From positions 1 through 64,000 of the forward strand of contig JALNTX010000015.1 in the NCBI GenBank assembly GCA_035726825.1: a stretch of DNA of 64,000 nt. The letters run 5' to 3'. Each line of letters opens with the position of its first letter. Position 1 is the first letter of the stretch. A program made the translations under genes and the position numbers. The notes beneath the pieces are model-generated. The model searched no databases, was not told where the DNA came from, and was given only the letters and a program-made list of their open reading frames with translations. The DNA is from Pseudocitrobacter sp913778145 (GTDB taxonomy: Bacteria > Pseudomonadota > Gammaproteobacteria > Enterobacterales > Enterobacteriaceae). Shown here piece after piece: positions 1 to 9,240 of this stretch.

Positions 1-106
1 TTTGAACGTTGCGAAGCAACGGCCCGAAGGGTGGCGGGCAGGACGCCCGCCATAAACTGCCAGGCATCAAATAAAGCAGAAGGCCATCCGAAAGGATGGC
101 CTTTTT
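1..106 (+). terminator. rrn operon terminator region (downstream of 5S rRNA)
   Basis: The first hundred bases match from memory the spacer and second terminator (T2) that follow the 5S gene in E. coli rrn operons. A GC-rich inverted repeat lies at 31-51 (TGGCGGGC/GCCCGCCA). A classic intrinsic terminator lies at 80-106: stem AGGCCATCC / GGATGGCCT, loop GAAA, then a T run. The 5S gene itself lies just outside the window. In E. coli rrnA the next genes are also mobB and mobA, which supports this reading. Confidence 0.85.
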
Positions 107-146
107 GCGCTGGTGCGAAAAAAAACAAGCCGGATGCGGTGCACAC

Positions 147-179
147 TGTAGGCCCGGTAAGCGCAAGCGCCACCGGGCA
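147..179. repeat. REP (palindromic unit) element
   Basis: A palindromic unit of the enterobacterial REP type: GTAGGCCCGGTAAGCG pairs imperfectly with CGCCACCGGGC. A second half-element (GCCGGATGCGGTG) precedes it at about 130-142. It lies between the rrn terminator and the 3' end of mobB, the usual extragenic position, where such hairpins stabilise or end mRNAs. Confidence 0.75.
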
Positions 180-195
180 ATACCGCGCGCATAAC

Positions 196-702
196 TCACA
201 ACACCCGCATCCACCGCACAACAAAATCCGCTATTCCCTCAACATCATTTATATCCAATAACGGCACATCCACGCTAAGCGAAACATCACTGGCCATCGC
301 GATAACATGCTGATCGATCACCAGTTCTTCTGGCTGATGCCCGGCATCCTCGCGAAACAACACAATCTTCGCGATCTCCTCATGCTTGAATCCCTCTACC
401 AGAATTAAATCCAGCTTTGATGCGTCCATTCTGCTGGCCAGGAATACGAGATCCAGCTCCTCTTCCTCCGGCGTCTCCGTCATCAGCGCCCAGCGCTGCG
501 TGCTGGCGACCAGCGTCTGTGCCGCGCCAGCCTTACGCAATTCATAGCTATCCTTGCCCGGTTTATCCACATCCATATTGTGGTGCGTATGCTTTATAAG
601 CCCCGGACGTATCCCGCGCTGACATAGTACGGGGATCAACTGCTTAAGTAGCGTAGTCTTCCCGGTTCCGCTCCATGCCGCTATCGCTAATAAGGGAATC
701 AT
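196..702 (-). CDS. mobB: Molybdopterin-guanine dinucleotide biosynthesis adaptor protein MobB
   Basis: Cytoplasmic GTP-binding partner of MobA in forming the molybdenum bis-MGD cofactor used by DMSO-reductase-family enzymes, including the formate dehydrogenase encoded later in this window. The 168-residue product opens with a Walker A loop (AWSGTGKTT, residues 9-17) and carries the family's KHTHHNMDVDKPGKDS segment just after it. Length and sequence agree with E. coli MobB. Its start codon overlaps the mobA stop by 4 bp (ATGA), so translation is probably coupled. MobB is not essential in E. coli, where MobA is the catalyst. Confidence 0.95.
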   Translation of the reverse strand: MIPLLAIAAWSGTGKTTLLKQLIPVLCQRGIRPGLIKHTHHNMDVDKPGKDSYELRKAGAAQTLVASTQRWALMTETPEEEELDLVFLASRMDASKLDLILVEGFKHEEIAKIVLFREDAGHQPEELVIDQHVIAMASDVSLSVDVPLLDINDVEGIADFVVRWMRVL

Positions 703-1271
703 GAATGCGCCTCATACCAGGCCAAATCTTCCTGCGTATTCACGTTACTGAACGCATCCCGGCAATCGCTAAAGTCCACTGCGTGCCCGCCTGCCTCACG
801 CATAAAGACCATCACCCGGCGATCGCCACGTGCAAGATAAGCTTCAATATCTGCAGCGATTCTGCGGTGAACTAACGCGATTGCCGGATGATCGCGATCG
901 CCATCGTGAACCCACACCACCGGCGCCTCATTACGCTGGGATTGTAGACGCTCAGCCAGATGGGTAGGAATGAACGGCGTATCACAGGGGCAGAACAGGA
1001 ACCACTCGCCCTCGGCTTGCCTGATGACAGAGGCCATCCCGGCCAGCGGCCCCGGAAAATCGGCAAGTGTATCCTGATAAACGGGAAAACCACTGGCTTG
1101 ATACACCGAAATATTGCGGTTAGCGCTGATCGCCACGGTGCTCACCTGCGGCTGTAAACGATCCGCCACATGTCGCCACAGCGGTTTCCCGTGCAGTGTT
1201 ACCAACCCCTTATCCTGCCCGCCCATTCGTGACGCTTTACCGCCCGCCAGCACCACACCCGTTATATTCAC
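699..1271 (-). CDS. mobA: Molybdenum cofactor guanylyltransferase MobA
   Basis: Transfers GMP from GTP to molybdopterin to make Mo-MGD, completing the cofactor of bacterial molybdoenzymes. The 190-residue protein has the nucleotidyltransferase signature LAGGKASRMGGQDKGL at residues 8-23 and the downstream PCDTPF motif of the family (near residue 95). First gene of a two-gene mobA-mobB operon read leftwards toward the rrn operon, transcribed divergently from yihD. It is functionally tied to fdoG in this window, which needs bis-MGD. Confidence 0.96.
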   Translation of the reverse strand: MNITGVVLAGGKASRMGGQDKGLVTLHGKPLWRHVADRLQPQVSTVAISANRNISVYQASGFPVYQDTLADFPGPLAGMASVIRQAEGEWFLFCPCDTPFIPTHLAERLQSQRNEAPVVWVHDGDRDHPAIALVHRRIAADIEAYLARGDRRVMVFMREAGGHAVDFSDCRDAFSNVNTQEDLAWYEAHS

Positions 1272-1339
1272 TATATCGCCTCTTTTATTGTGGGTTTGAC
1301 CCTGCTACCGTGTGTTAATCAAGAGTAAGGAGCACGACC

Positions 1340-1609
1340 ATGAAATGTAAACGTCTCAATGAAGTTATTGAACTCCTCCAGCCAGCCTGGCAGAAAGAGC
1401 CGGAACTGAACCTGATGCAATTTTTGCAGAAACTGGCGAAGGAGTCAGGTTATGAGGGTGAACTGGCGGATTTAACGGATGATATTCTGATCTATCACCT
1501 GAAAATGCGTGACTCGGCAAAAGACGCCGTGATCCCTGGAATTCAGAAAGATTACGAAGAAGACTTTAAAACCGCGCTATTACGCGCCCGCGGTGTGATT
1601 AAAGAGTAA
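1340..1609 (+). CDS. yihD: YihD, DUF1040 family small protein
   Basis: An 89-residue acidic soluble protein with no signal peptide or membrane segment, matching E. coli YihD (also 89 aa) in length and sequence. Function is not established. The start is preceded by a good Shine-Dalgarno (AGTAAGGAGCACGACC). It lies between divergent mobA and the srkA-dsbA operon, the same position as in E. coli. Confidence 0.92.
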   Translation: MKCKRLNEVIELLQPAWQKEPELNLMQFLQKLAKESGYEGELADLTDDILIYHLKMRDSAKDAVIPGIQKDYEEDFKTALLRARGVIKE

Positions 1610-1620
1610 AAGGTTGTAAG
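1606..1620 (+). promoter_or_regulatory. CpxR-like box upstream of srkA-dsbA
   Basis: The sequence GTAAA-AGGTT-GTAAG fits the CpxR consensus GTAAA-N5-GTAAA with one mismatch. It overlaps the end of yihD, about 65 bp before srkA. In E. coli the srkA (yihE)-dsbA operon is a known member of the Cpx envelope-stress regulon, so the position is as expected. Binding is inferred, not shown. Confidence 0.7.
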
Positions 1621-1686
1621 CACAGCCGCTGAAAGCGCTACGAAATGATATCCTGAACTATTCGTATAGTTAGTCGGATTGGCAGG

Positions 1687-2673
1687 ATGAACGACAAGGC
1701 TTTCACTTTTCAGACATTACATCCGGATACCATCATTGATGCATTATTCGATCAAGGTATTCGGGTGGATTCTGGCCTTACCCCGTTAAACAGCTATGAA
1801 AACCGGGTTTATCAATTTCAGGATGAAGATCGCCGCCGTATGGTGGTGAAGTTCTATCGCCCCGAACGCTGGTCGGCTGACCAAATTCTGGAAGAACATC
1901 ACTTCGCCCAGGAACTTCTTAATGATGAAGTGCCTGTTGCTGCCCCCATCGCTTTCAACAACCAAACGCTGCTGACCCATCAGGGGTTTTACTTCGCTGT
2001 ATTCCCAAGCCTCGGTGGTCGTCAGTTTGAATCCGATAATCTGGATCAAATGGAGTGGGTTGGGCGGTATCTGGGCCGTTTGCACCAAACGGGCCGTAAG
2101 TCTCGCTTTATTGCCCGTCCGGAAATCGGCGTGAAAGAGTATCTTATTGAACCGCGCGCCGTTTTTGAGCATTCTGCGTTGGTTCCCGCCGCGTTGAAAG
2201 CACGTTTTCTGAAAGCGACTGACGATCTCATTGACGCGGTGATGGCACAGTGGCACGGTCGCTTTAACACGCTGCGTCTGCACGGTGATTGCCATGCGGG
2301 GAATATTCTCTGGCGTGACGGGCCGCTGTTTGTTGATTTGGATGATGCGCGTACCGGCCCCGCCGTACAGGATCTGTGGATGCTGCTGAATGGCGATCGT
2401 GCCGAGCAGCGGATGCAGATGGAGATGATTGTTGAAGCCTATGAGGAGTTCAGCAATTTCAATCTGGATGAGCTGGCGCTCATTGAGCCTTTACGCGCGA
2501 TGCGATTGGTTTATTATCTTGCGTGGATTATCAGGCGCTGGGATGACCCTGCGTTTCCTCAGAATTTCCCCTGGCTTACCGGGGAAGATTTCTGGCTGCG
2601 GCAGATTTCGATATTTATTGAGCAGGTGAAGGTTCTTCAGGAACCCCCTCTTCAGTTAACGCCAATGTATTAA
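1687..2673 (+). CDS. srkA: Stress response serine/threonine kinase SrkA (YihE/RdoA)
   Basis: Cytoplasmic Ser/Thr protein kinase with the fold of choline kinases and aminoglycoside phosphotransferases; in E. coli it counters a stress-induced death pathway. The 328-residue product has the catalytic loop HGDCHAGN with the base Asp201 and the metal-binding Asp217 in VDLDDAR, both at the positions known for the E. coli enzyme. It ends 27 bp before dsbA and forms the Cpx-controlled srkA-dsbA unit. A start at 1687 puts GGCAGG just upstream. Confidence 0.95.
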   Translation: MNDKAFTFQTLHPDTIIDALFDQGIRVDSGLTPLNSYENRVYQFQDEDRRRMVVKFYRPERWSADQILEEHHFAQELLNDEVPVAAPIAFNNQTLLTHQGFYFAVFPSLGGRQFESDNLDQMEWVGRYLGRLHQTGRKSRFIARPEIGVKEYLIEPRAVFEHSALVPAALKARFLKATDDLIDAVMAQWHGRFNTLRLHGDCHAGNILWRDGPLFVDLDDARTGPAVQDLWMLLNGDRAEQRMQMEMIVEAYEEFSNFNLDELALIEPLRAMRLVYYLAWIIRRWDDPAFPQNFPWLTGEDFWLRQISIFIEQVKVLQEPPLQLTPMY

Positions 2674-2700
2674 TTTGACATATTCAGGAGAGAATTCGTT

Positions 2701-3324
2701 ATGAAAAAGATTTGGCTTGCGCTGGCAGGTATGATTCTGGCATTCAGCGCTTCCGCTGCTCAGATTACCGACGGCAAACAATACACCACCCTCGAAAAAC
2801 CGGTCGCCGGCGAGCCGCAGGTGCTGGAGTTCTTCTCGTTCTACTGCCCGCACTGCTATCAGTTCGAAGAAGTGCTGCATGTTTCCGATACCGTGAAACA
2901 GAAACTGCCGGAAGGCACCAAAATGACTAAATACCACGTTGAGTTCCTGGGCCCGTTGGGCAAAGACCTGACTCAGGCGTGGGCGGTTGCGATGGCGCTG
3001 GGCGTGGAAGATAAAATCACTGCCCCGATGTTTGAAGCTATTCAGAAAAAACAGACTGTTCAGAATGTTGCCGATATCCGTAAGGTGTTCGTCGATGCTG
3101 GCGTAAAAGGCGAAGAATACGATGCCGCATGGAACAGCTTTGTGGTGAAATCTCTGGTAGCGCAGCAGGAAAAAGCGGCTGCTGACCTGCAACTGCAAGG
3201 CGTGCCGGCAATGTTTGTTAACGGCAAATATCAGCTGAACCCACAGGGTATGGATGCCAGCAACATGGAAATCTTTGTTCAGCAGTATGCTGACACCGTA
3301 AAACAACTTATTGAGAAAAAATAA
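2701..3324 (+). CDS. dsbA: Periplasmic thiol:disulfide oxidoreductase DsbA
   Basis: Introduces disulfide bonds into proteins as they enter the periplasm; it is re-oxidised by DsbB. The 207-residue precursor has a Sec signal peptide (about residues 1-19, cut near SASA), then a thioredoxin-like domain with the CPHC active site at residues 49-52 and a cis-proline loop (GVPAMF) near residue 170. Length matches E. coli DsbA (208). A strong SD (AGGAGAG) precedes the ATG. Transcribed with srkA and possibly also from a promoter within it. Confidence 0.98.
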   Translation: MKKIWLALAGMILAFSASAAQITDGKQYTTLEKPVAGEPQVLEFFSFYCPHCYQFEEVLHVSDTVKQKLPEGTKMTKYHVEFLGPLGKDLTQAWAVAMALGVEDKITAPMFEAIQKKQTVQNVADIRKVFVDAGVKGEEYDAAWNSFVVKSLVAQQEKAAADLQLQGVPAMFVNGKYQLNPQGMDASNMEIFVQQYADTVKQLIEKK

Positions 3325-3343
3325 GTTTAATTAATGATATATA

Positions 3344-3372
3344 AGGCTCGCAAATTATTGCGGGCCTTTTTT
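3344..3372 (+). terminator. Intrinsic terminator of srkA-dsbA
   Basis: Stem GGCTCGCA / TGCGGGCC with an AATTAT loop, followed by six T residues, 20 bp after the dsbA stop codon. Confidence 0.85.
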
Positions 3373-3483
3373 ATACCCGCTGGATAAACACATTCTGATA
3401 ATTTACTTTTGAGCCTAACAAATATACAGGCTCCAGATATTCTTTTATATAATATCCCAACATATTTATTAGGGATGATTGTC

Positions 3484-4953
3484 ATGAAAAAGAGTGTCGT
3501 AGCGGCGGGCGTAGTAGTTGCTTTGGGTGTATGTTGGATGGGAAGCGCATGGTATACCGGTAAACAGATCGAACCGAAAGTTGCCGAATTTGTTTCTTCG
3601 TTTAATCAGGCTAGTAAAGCGAAATCATCAAAAATGGGGATGACATTAAGCTACAAGGATTTTTCCAGCGGCTTACTGAGTTCTCATTTTCAAGTGGTGC
3701 TGACGTTTGAACATGGCGTAGAGGCAAGCGGTATCAAAGCCGGGCAGAACATTGCATTTAATGTTGATGTTGATCACGGTCCTTTCCCGCTTTCCTCGCT
3801 GGCAAAAGGAAACCTCGGGCCAGCAATGGCGGCCATGAACGTGTCGCTGGTTAACGGTGAAATCACAAAACCGCTCTTTGATGCGGCCAAAGGGCGCTCG
3901 CCACTCGATGCAAATATTCGTGCAAGTTATGATAAATCCATCGCGACTCAAATCGTTGTGGCGCCAGCCTCTTATTCAGATACCAAAACCACATTTTCTT
4001 TTGACGGCGGTGAATTTAATGTGTCAGGTGAAAATTCATTGCTCACGGATGCACAGATTAATGGGCAGTTAAAAAACATTGTTATTAGCCAGGATAGTAA
4101 TGATGTAAAAATTTATTCAGACTCAATGACTGTTACATCAACCGGTCATGAGACTGATGATAAGATTACCGTTGGCCATGCTGATGTATCACTGAATAAT
4201 ATACGGGTAAATGCTAGCGGCAAAGATTTAATACAGATCAATGCCTTCACCGGAACAACCGCGTTGGCATTATCCAGTGATAAAAAACACATTAACTACA
4301 CCCAGGAATATGGCATCAAGGATTTGATTCGTGAAAAACAGAATCTGGGAAGCGGTAAAATTGCGCTGGTCTTAGAGAATCTCGATCCTGTCGCGATGCG
4401 CGAGTTGTTCACTGAGTACAATGCGGAACTGAGTAAGGCTATCGTGGCGAATCCTGCGCTGGGTGAAGATGAAGATGCGCTGCGTGAGGTCAGTTTGAAA
4501 CTGCTCACGAAGTACATTGCCAATATCCAGAAAAGCGAGCCAGTCATCAAACTCCCGGTTAGCTGGAAAAATGACAAAGGCGAAATGACGGCCAATATTA
4601 AGATCGCCATTGCCGATCCGGCTAAAGCAAAATTCACGGCAGGGTCGTTAACCGAATCCGTTGACCAGAATGTCAAAACCATTACGGCCAACGCCATGCT
4701 GCCTCTGGATGTCGTGACTTATACCGCGAAGCAAGTTTATCTGGCTAACGGTGAGAATGACGCCGCTGCTCAAAAGCAAGCAGAGAAAGAAGTTAAAAAT
4801 ATTACCACGCTTGGTAAGATGATGGATCTTATCAGCGTAGACGACAAAGCGGCGAAGCTTGATTTTGAATATCAGCAGGGCAACGTTGTCTTTAATGGCA
4901 AAGAGATGACGGCGGAAGAGTTTATGGCGCGAGGTGGTCGTTTCCTGCAATAA
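3484..4953 (+). CDS. yihF: YihF, DUF945 family protein
   Basis: A 489-residue protein of the DUF945 family (paralogues YdgA and YihF in E. coli), probably anchored in the inner membrane and facing the periplasm. Residues 1-25 form a basic start (MKKS) and one hydrophobic segment; the rest is soluble with many short beta-strand-like stretches. Molecular function is unknown. I place the start at 3484 because TAGGGAT sits at SD distance there and MKK begins the membrane anchor. An upstream in-frame ATG at 3409 would add 25 residues with no family support. Confidence 0.88.
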   Translation: MKKSVVAAGVVVALGVCWMGSAWYTGKQIEPKVAEFVSSFNQASKAKSSKMGMTLSYKDFSSGLLSSHFQVVLTFEHGVEASGIKAGQNIAFNVDVDHGPFPLSSLAKGNLGPAMAAMNVSLVNGEITKPLFDAAKGRSPLDANIRASYDKSIATQIVVAPASYSDTKTTFSFDGGEFNVSGENSLLTDAQINGQLKNIVISQDSNDVKIYSDSMTVTSTGHETDDKITVGHADVSLNNIRVNASGKDLIQINAFTGTTALALSSDKKHINYTQEYGIKDLIREKQNLGSGKIALVLENLDPVAMRELFTEYNAELSKAIVANPALGEDEDALREVSLKLLTKYIANIQKSEPVIKLPVSWKNDKGEMTANIKIAIADPAKAKFTAGSLTESVDQNVKTITANAMLPLDVVTYTAKQVYLANGENDAAAQKQAEKEVKNITTLGKMMDLISVDDKAAKLDFEYQQGNVVFNGKEMTAEEFMARGGRFLQ

Positions 4954-4961
4954 GTTAATTA

Positions 4962-4990
4962 TCTCGCCTCCTGCCATTCAGGAGGCGAGA
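4962..4990. terminator. Hairpin between convergent yihF and yihG
   Basis: A perfect 12-bp stem (TCTCGCCTCCTG / CAGGAGGCGAGA) with a 5-base loop lies between the two convergent stop codons. Neither side has a long T tract, so it may be a weak bidirectional terminator or an mRNA-stabilising hairpin. Confidence 0.6.
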
Positions 4991-4998
4991 AAAAGATA

Positions 4999-5931
4999 TT
5001 ATTTCTTCTGTGAATGCGGCGTAATGAGAGACGTCAGCAGCGCATCTTTCTCTTCCCACAGCGAATTCAGCCACTGCTGGAAACGGCGCTTAAAGTTTTT
5101 GTCTGAGACATAATCACCGTGTAATTCTTCCGTCACCGGCAGCAGATTCACATGCACCACGATGCGCGTCAGTCTGCCGCTCAGCATGTCAAAGAACGGG
5201 CTGTCATTGTTTTCCGGGTAACACAGCGTCACATCAAGCAGCTTATCGAACTGCGCGCCCAGCACGCCCAGCGCCATCGCAATACCCGCTGCCTTTGGTG
5301 GCAGCAGGTTTTTATACGGTGAACGGGTCTGGCGATGTTTATCTTCGGTAAAGCGTGAGCCTTCAACGAAATTCACGATAGTCGTGGGATGTGTGCGAAA
5401 TTTCTCGCACGAGCGGCGTGTGGTTTCTACATCTTTCCCGCGGCGCTCCGGATGGCGGATAAGATAGCTGTGCGAGTAGCGGCGCATAAACGGCATATCC
5501 AGCGCCCAGCAGGCAAGCCCGATAAAAGGAACCCAGGCCAGCTGCTGTTTCAGGAAATACTTATTCATCGGGATGTGCTTACGGAAAATGACGCACAGCA
5601 CCACGATATCGGCCCAGCTGTGGTGGTTACAGATAAGCAGATACCAGTTCTTTTTGTTCAGCTTTTCCAGGCCCTCAATTTCCCACTTCAGATGCGGGTT
5701 AAGATGCAGCAGCGCTGCCAGGCCTTCACACCAGCAATACATCATGAAATTGCAAAAAACGGAGACTGAGCGCCAGATCGCCGGGATGGGCAAAATAAGC
5801 TTAACAAGCCCGGCGATGATGATCGGCACGGAACACAAAATGGTCAGTAAAATAGTAAGCGCGATACTTATTGGAAGCGTTATCGCCGCAAGCAATCTCG
5901 ACATAATTAGTTTTTTCAGATAGTTAGTCAT
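4999..5931 (-). CDS. yihG: Probable membrane acyltransferase YihG (PlsC family)
   Basis: A 310-residue inner-membrane protein of the lysophospholipid acyltransferase (PlsC) superfamily. Two hydrophobic segments lie in the first 60 residues. The catalytic HX4D motif is seen as NHHSWAD, and the acceptor-binding motif as NFVEGSRF. E. coli YihG (310 aa) is reported as an alternative acyltransferase that affects phospholipid acyl composition and motility. It is transcribed away from polA and shares the intergenic region with it. Confidence 0.9.
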   Translation of the reverse strand: MTNYLKKLIMSRLLAAITLPISIALTILLTILCSVPIIIAGLVKLILPIPAIWRSVSVFCNFMMYCWCEGLAALLHLNPHLKWEIEGLEKLNKKNWYLLICNHHSWADIVVLCVIFRKHIPMNKYFLKQQLAWVPFIGLACWALDMPFMRRYSHSYLIRHPERRGKDVETTRRSCEKFRTHPTTIVNFVEGSRFTEDKHRQTRSPYKNLLPPKAAGIAMALGVLGAQFDKLLDVTLCYPENNDSPFFDMLSGRLTRIVVHVNLLPVTEELHGDYVSDKNFKRRFQQWLNSLWEEKDALLTSLITPHSQKK

Positions 5932-6300
5932 TTAACGCGCGCAGGCAAAACGCACAAGGGGCTGATCTTATCAGAAAACACACCTTATGATGGGTCTTAC
6001 CTGAGCAGAAAAATAACCTCTGCTTATATCCACATAGCATAAATTGTCGCCACCTCATGTACTGAGGTGATGATCTTTATTTAACCATATGAAAAATAAA
6101 CTATATTTGTGAGTTGTGCAGACGTGAACGATCACATGTTATTAGCATAATAAAACTATGCACAAAGTTATCCACAGATTTGATTTGCGAGTGATCCAGA
6201 AGATCTGCAAATCTTTTCGCGTAATTGGGGCGAAAAACTCATGTTTTCATGCTGTCTGTGGCATCCTTTAACCATAATCTGATAAACAGGCACGGAAATT
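5932..6300. promoter_or_regulatory. yihG-polA divergent intergenic region
   Basis: 369 bp without a gene. It must carry the divergent promoters of yihG and polA. A perfect DnaA box (TTATCCACA) lies at 6168-6176. AT-rich tracts around 6075-6160 probably contain the promoters, but I could not assign -35/-10 elements with confidence. Confidence 0.6.
6168..6176 (+). promoter_or_regulatory. DnaA box upstream of polA
   Basis: TTATCCACA is an exact match to the R1-type high-affinity DnaA binding site. It lies 124 bp before the polA start. DnaA has been reported to stimulate polA expression in E. coli, so a regulatory role is plausible; a single box could also be fortuitous. Confidence 0.55.
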
Positions 6301-9093
6301 ATGGTTCAGATCCCCGAAAATCCCCTTATCCTCGTTGATGGCTCCTCGTATCTTTACAGGGCGTATCATGCTTTCCCTCCGCTTACCAACAGCGCAGGCG
6401 AACCGACCGGCGCGATGTATGGCGTGCTCAATATGTTGCGCAGCCTGCTGTTGCAATACCAGCCGACGCATGCAGTCGTGGTGTTTGATGCGAAGGGTAA
6501 AACCTTCCGTGACGAACTGTTTGAAGATTACAAATCTCATCGCCCACCGATGCCAGACGATCTACGTGCACAGATCGAGCCGCTGCACGCGATGGTCAAA
6601 GCCATGGGCCTGCCCCTGATGGCTGTATCGGGCGTTGAAGCGGATGACGTGATCGGCACGCTGGCGCGTGAAGCGGAAGCGGCGGGTCGCCCGGTATTGA
6701 TCAGCACCGGCGATAAAGATATGGCACAGCTGGTGACGCCGGGGATCACCCTTATCAACACCATGACCAACACTATTCTTGGCCCGGAAGAAGTGGTGAC
6801 TAAGTACGGCGTACCGCCGGAACTGATCATCGATTTCCTCGCGCTGATGGGCGACTCCTCGGATAACATTCCGGGCGTGCCGGGTGTGGGCGAAAAAACC
6901 GCGCAGGCGCTGCTTCAGGGCCTCGGCGGGCTGGATACGCTGTATGCCGAACCGGAGAAAATCGCCGGATTAAGCTTCCGTGGTGCGAAAACCATGGCCG
7001 CAAAGCTCGAACAGAATAAAGAGGTGGCCTATCTCTCCTATAAGCTCGCGACCATCAAAACTGACGTTGAGCTGGAACTGACCTGCGAACAGCTGGAAGT
7101 ACAGCCGCCAGCGGCGGAAGAACTGTTGGGCCTGTTCAAAAAGTACGAGTTTAAACGCTGGATAACCGATGTTGAGTCCGGTAAATGGTTACAGGCGAAA
7201 GGCGCGAAGCCGACAAAATCCGCCGCTAAACCTGCGGAAACCATCGTGGTGGAAGATGACGTCGAAACCACCGCCACCCTGAGCGCTGATAACTACGTCA
7301 CGATCCTGGACGAAGCGACCCTGCTCGACTGGATTGAGAAACTGAAAAAAGCGCCGCTGTTTGCTTTCGATACGGAAACGGACAGCCTCGATAACGTCTC
7401 TGCGAATATGGTGGGTTTATCGTTCGCGGTTGAACCTGGCGTTGCCGCCTATATCCCCGTCGCGCACGATTATCTTGATGCACCGGAACAGATTTCCCGC
7501 GAACGCGCGCTGGAACTGCTCAAGCCGCTGCTGGAAGATGAAAAATGCCTGAAAGTCGGGCAGAACCTGAAATATGACCGTGGGATCCTCGCGAACTATG
7601 GCATCGAGCTGCGTGGGATTGCCTATGACACTATGCTGGAATCCTACACGCTGGATAGCGTTGCGGGCCGCCACGACATGGATAGCCTTTCCGATCGCTG
7701 GCTGAAGCATAAAACCATCACCTTTGAAGAGATCGCCGGAAAAGGTAAAAAACAGCTCACCTTTAACCAGATCGCTCTCGAAGAAGCAGGACGCTATGCG
7801 GCGGAAGATGCCGACGTCACGCTGCAACTGCATCTGAAAATGTGGCCGAAGCTGCAAAAGGAGAAGGGGCCGCTGAGCGTCTTTGAAAATATCGAGATGC
7901 CGCTGGTACCCGTATTGTCGCGCGTCGAACGCAACGGCGTGAAGATTGACCCGGCCGTGCTGCATGCACATTCGCAGGAGATTGCGAAACGGCTGGTGGA
8001 GCTCGAGCAGAAAGCCTTTGAGGTTGCCGGTGAAGAGTTCAACCTCTCCTCGCCGAAGCAGCTGCAAACTATTCTGTTTGAAAAGCAGGGCATCAAGCCG
8101 CTGAAGAAAACCCCTGGCGGCGCGCCGTCTACCTCGGAAGAGGTGCTGGAGGAACTGGCCCTGGATTACCCGCTGCCGAAAGTTATTCTTGAATATCGCG
8201 GCCTGGCGAAGCTGAAATCCACCTATACCGACAAACTGCCGCTGATGATTAACCCGAAAACCGGACGCGTGCATACCTCATATCATCAGGCTGTCACCGC
8301 AACCGGGCGTCTCTCGTCAACGGATCCGAACCTGCAAAACATTCCGGTACGTAATGATGAGGGGCGTCGTATTCGCCAGGCGTTTATTGCACCGAAAGAT
8401 TATGTGATTGTCTCTGCGGACTACTCGCAAATCGAGCTGCGCATTATGGCGCATCTATCGCGTGATAAGGGCCTGCTGACCGCATTTGCGGAAGGGAAAG
8501 ATATTCACCGCGCGACGGCGGCGGAAGTATTTAGCCTGCCGTTAGAAAGCGTGAGCAGCGAGCAGCGCCGTAGCGCGAAGGCGATTAACTTCGGTCTGAT
8601 CTACGGCATGAGCGCTTTTGGCCTTTCTCGCCAGCTCAACATTCCGCGTAAAGAGTCGCAGAAGTATATGGATCTTTACTTCGAGCGTTACCCTGGCGTT
8701 ATGGAATATATGGAGCGCACCCGCGCGCAGGCGAAAGATCAGGGCTACGTTGAAACGCTGGATGGCCGTCGACTTTATCTCCCGGACATCAAATCCAGCA
8801 ACGGCGCACGTCGTGCCGGGGCTGAACGTGCCGCGATCAACGCCCCGATGCAGGGTACCGCCGCTGATATCATCAAGCGTGCGATGATTGCCGTCGATGC
8901 CTGGCTCGAGAGCGAAAAACCGCGCGTGCGAATGATCATGCAGGTACACGATGAACTGGTGTTCGAAGTGCATAAAGATGATGTGGATGCCGTGTCGAAG
9001 AAAATCCACGAACTGATGGAAAACAGCACCAAACTGGATGTGCCATTGCTGGTGGAAGTGGGCAGCGGCGAAAACTGGGATCAGGCGCACTAA
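6301..9093 (+). CDS. polA: DNA polymerase I
   Basis: A 930-residue enzyme (928 in E. coli) that fills gaps, removes RNA primers from Okazaki fragments and works in excision repair. Three domains are visible in order. The 5'-3' exonuclease occupies about 1-320, with VVFDAKGKTFR, GVEADDVIG and the helix-hairpin-helix PGVPGVGEKTA. The 3'-5' exonuclease (about 325-520) has the Exo I motif FAFDTETDSL. The family A polymerase (about 520-930) has motif A VSADYSQIELR, the O-helix RRSAKAINFGLIYGMS and motif C QVHDELVFE. All catalytic acidic residues appear intact. Monocistronic, followed by spf. Confidence 0.98.
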   Translation: MVQIPENPLILVDGSSYLYRAYHAFPPLTNSAGEPTGAMYGVLNMLRSLLLQYQPTHAVVVFDAKGKTFRDELFEDYKSHRPPMPDDLRAQIEPLHAMVKAMGLPLMAVSGVEADDVIGTLAREAEAAGRPVLISTGDKDMAQLVTPGITLINTMTNTILGPEEVVTKYGVPPELIIDFLALMGDSSDNIPGVPGVGEKTAQALLQGLGGLDTLYAEPEKIAGLSFRGAKTMAAKLEQNKEVAYLSYKLATIKTDVELELTCEQLEVQPPAAEELLGLFKKYEFKRWITDVESGKWLQAKGAKPTKSAAKPAETIVVEDDVETTATLSADNYVTILDEATLLDWIEKLKKAPLFAFDTETDSLDNVSANMVGLSFAVEPGVAAYIPVAHDYLDAPEQISRERALELLKPLLEDEKCLKVGQNLKYDRGILANYGIELRGIAYDTMLESYTLDSVAGRHDMDSLSDRWLKHKTITFEEIAGKGKKQLTFNQIALEEAGRYAAEDADVTLQLHLKMWPKLQKEKGPLSVFENIEMPLVPVLSRVERNGVKIDPAVLHAHSQEIAKRLVELEQKAFEVAGEEFNLSSPKQLQTILFEKQGIKPLKKTPGGAPSTSEEVLEELALDYPLPKVILEYRGLAKLKSTYTDKLPLMINPKTGRVHTSYHQAVTATGRLSSTDPNLQNIPVRNDEGRRIRQAFIAPKDYVIVSADYSQIELRIMAHLSRDKGLLTAFAEGKDIHRATAAEVFSLPLESVSSEQRRSAKAINFGLIYGMSAFGLSRQLNIPRKESQKYMDLYFERYPGVMEYMERTRAQAKDQGYVETLDGRRLYLPDIKSSNGARRAGAERAAINAPMQGTAADIIKRAMIAVDAWLESEKPRVRMIMQVHDELVFEVHKDDVDAVSKKIHELMENSTKLDVPLLVEVGSGENWDQAH

Positions 9094-9240
9094 GCTTTCG
9101 GCGACCAAGCGCTTTTTTGGTAAGTAAGCAACATAACTTATAGCGTTTTGTGATGAACATTAGAATTCGCTATGTAATGAGTGAAAAAAAACTACAAAAA
9201 GTGCTTTCTGTGACCAAAAAAAAAGAGTAGAGTTAGTCGC

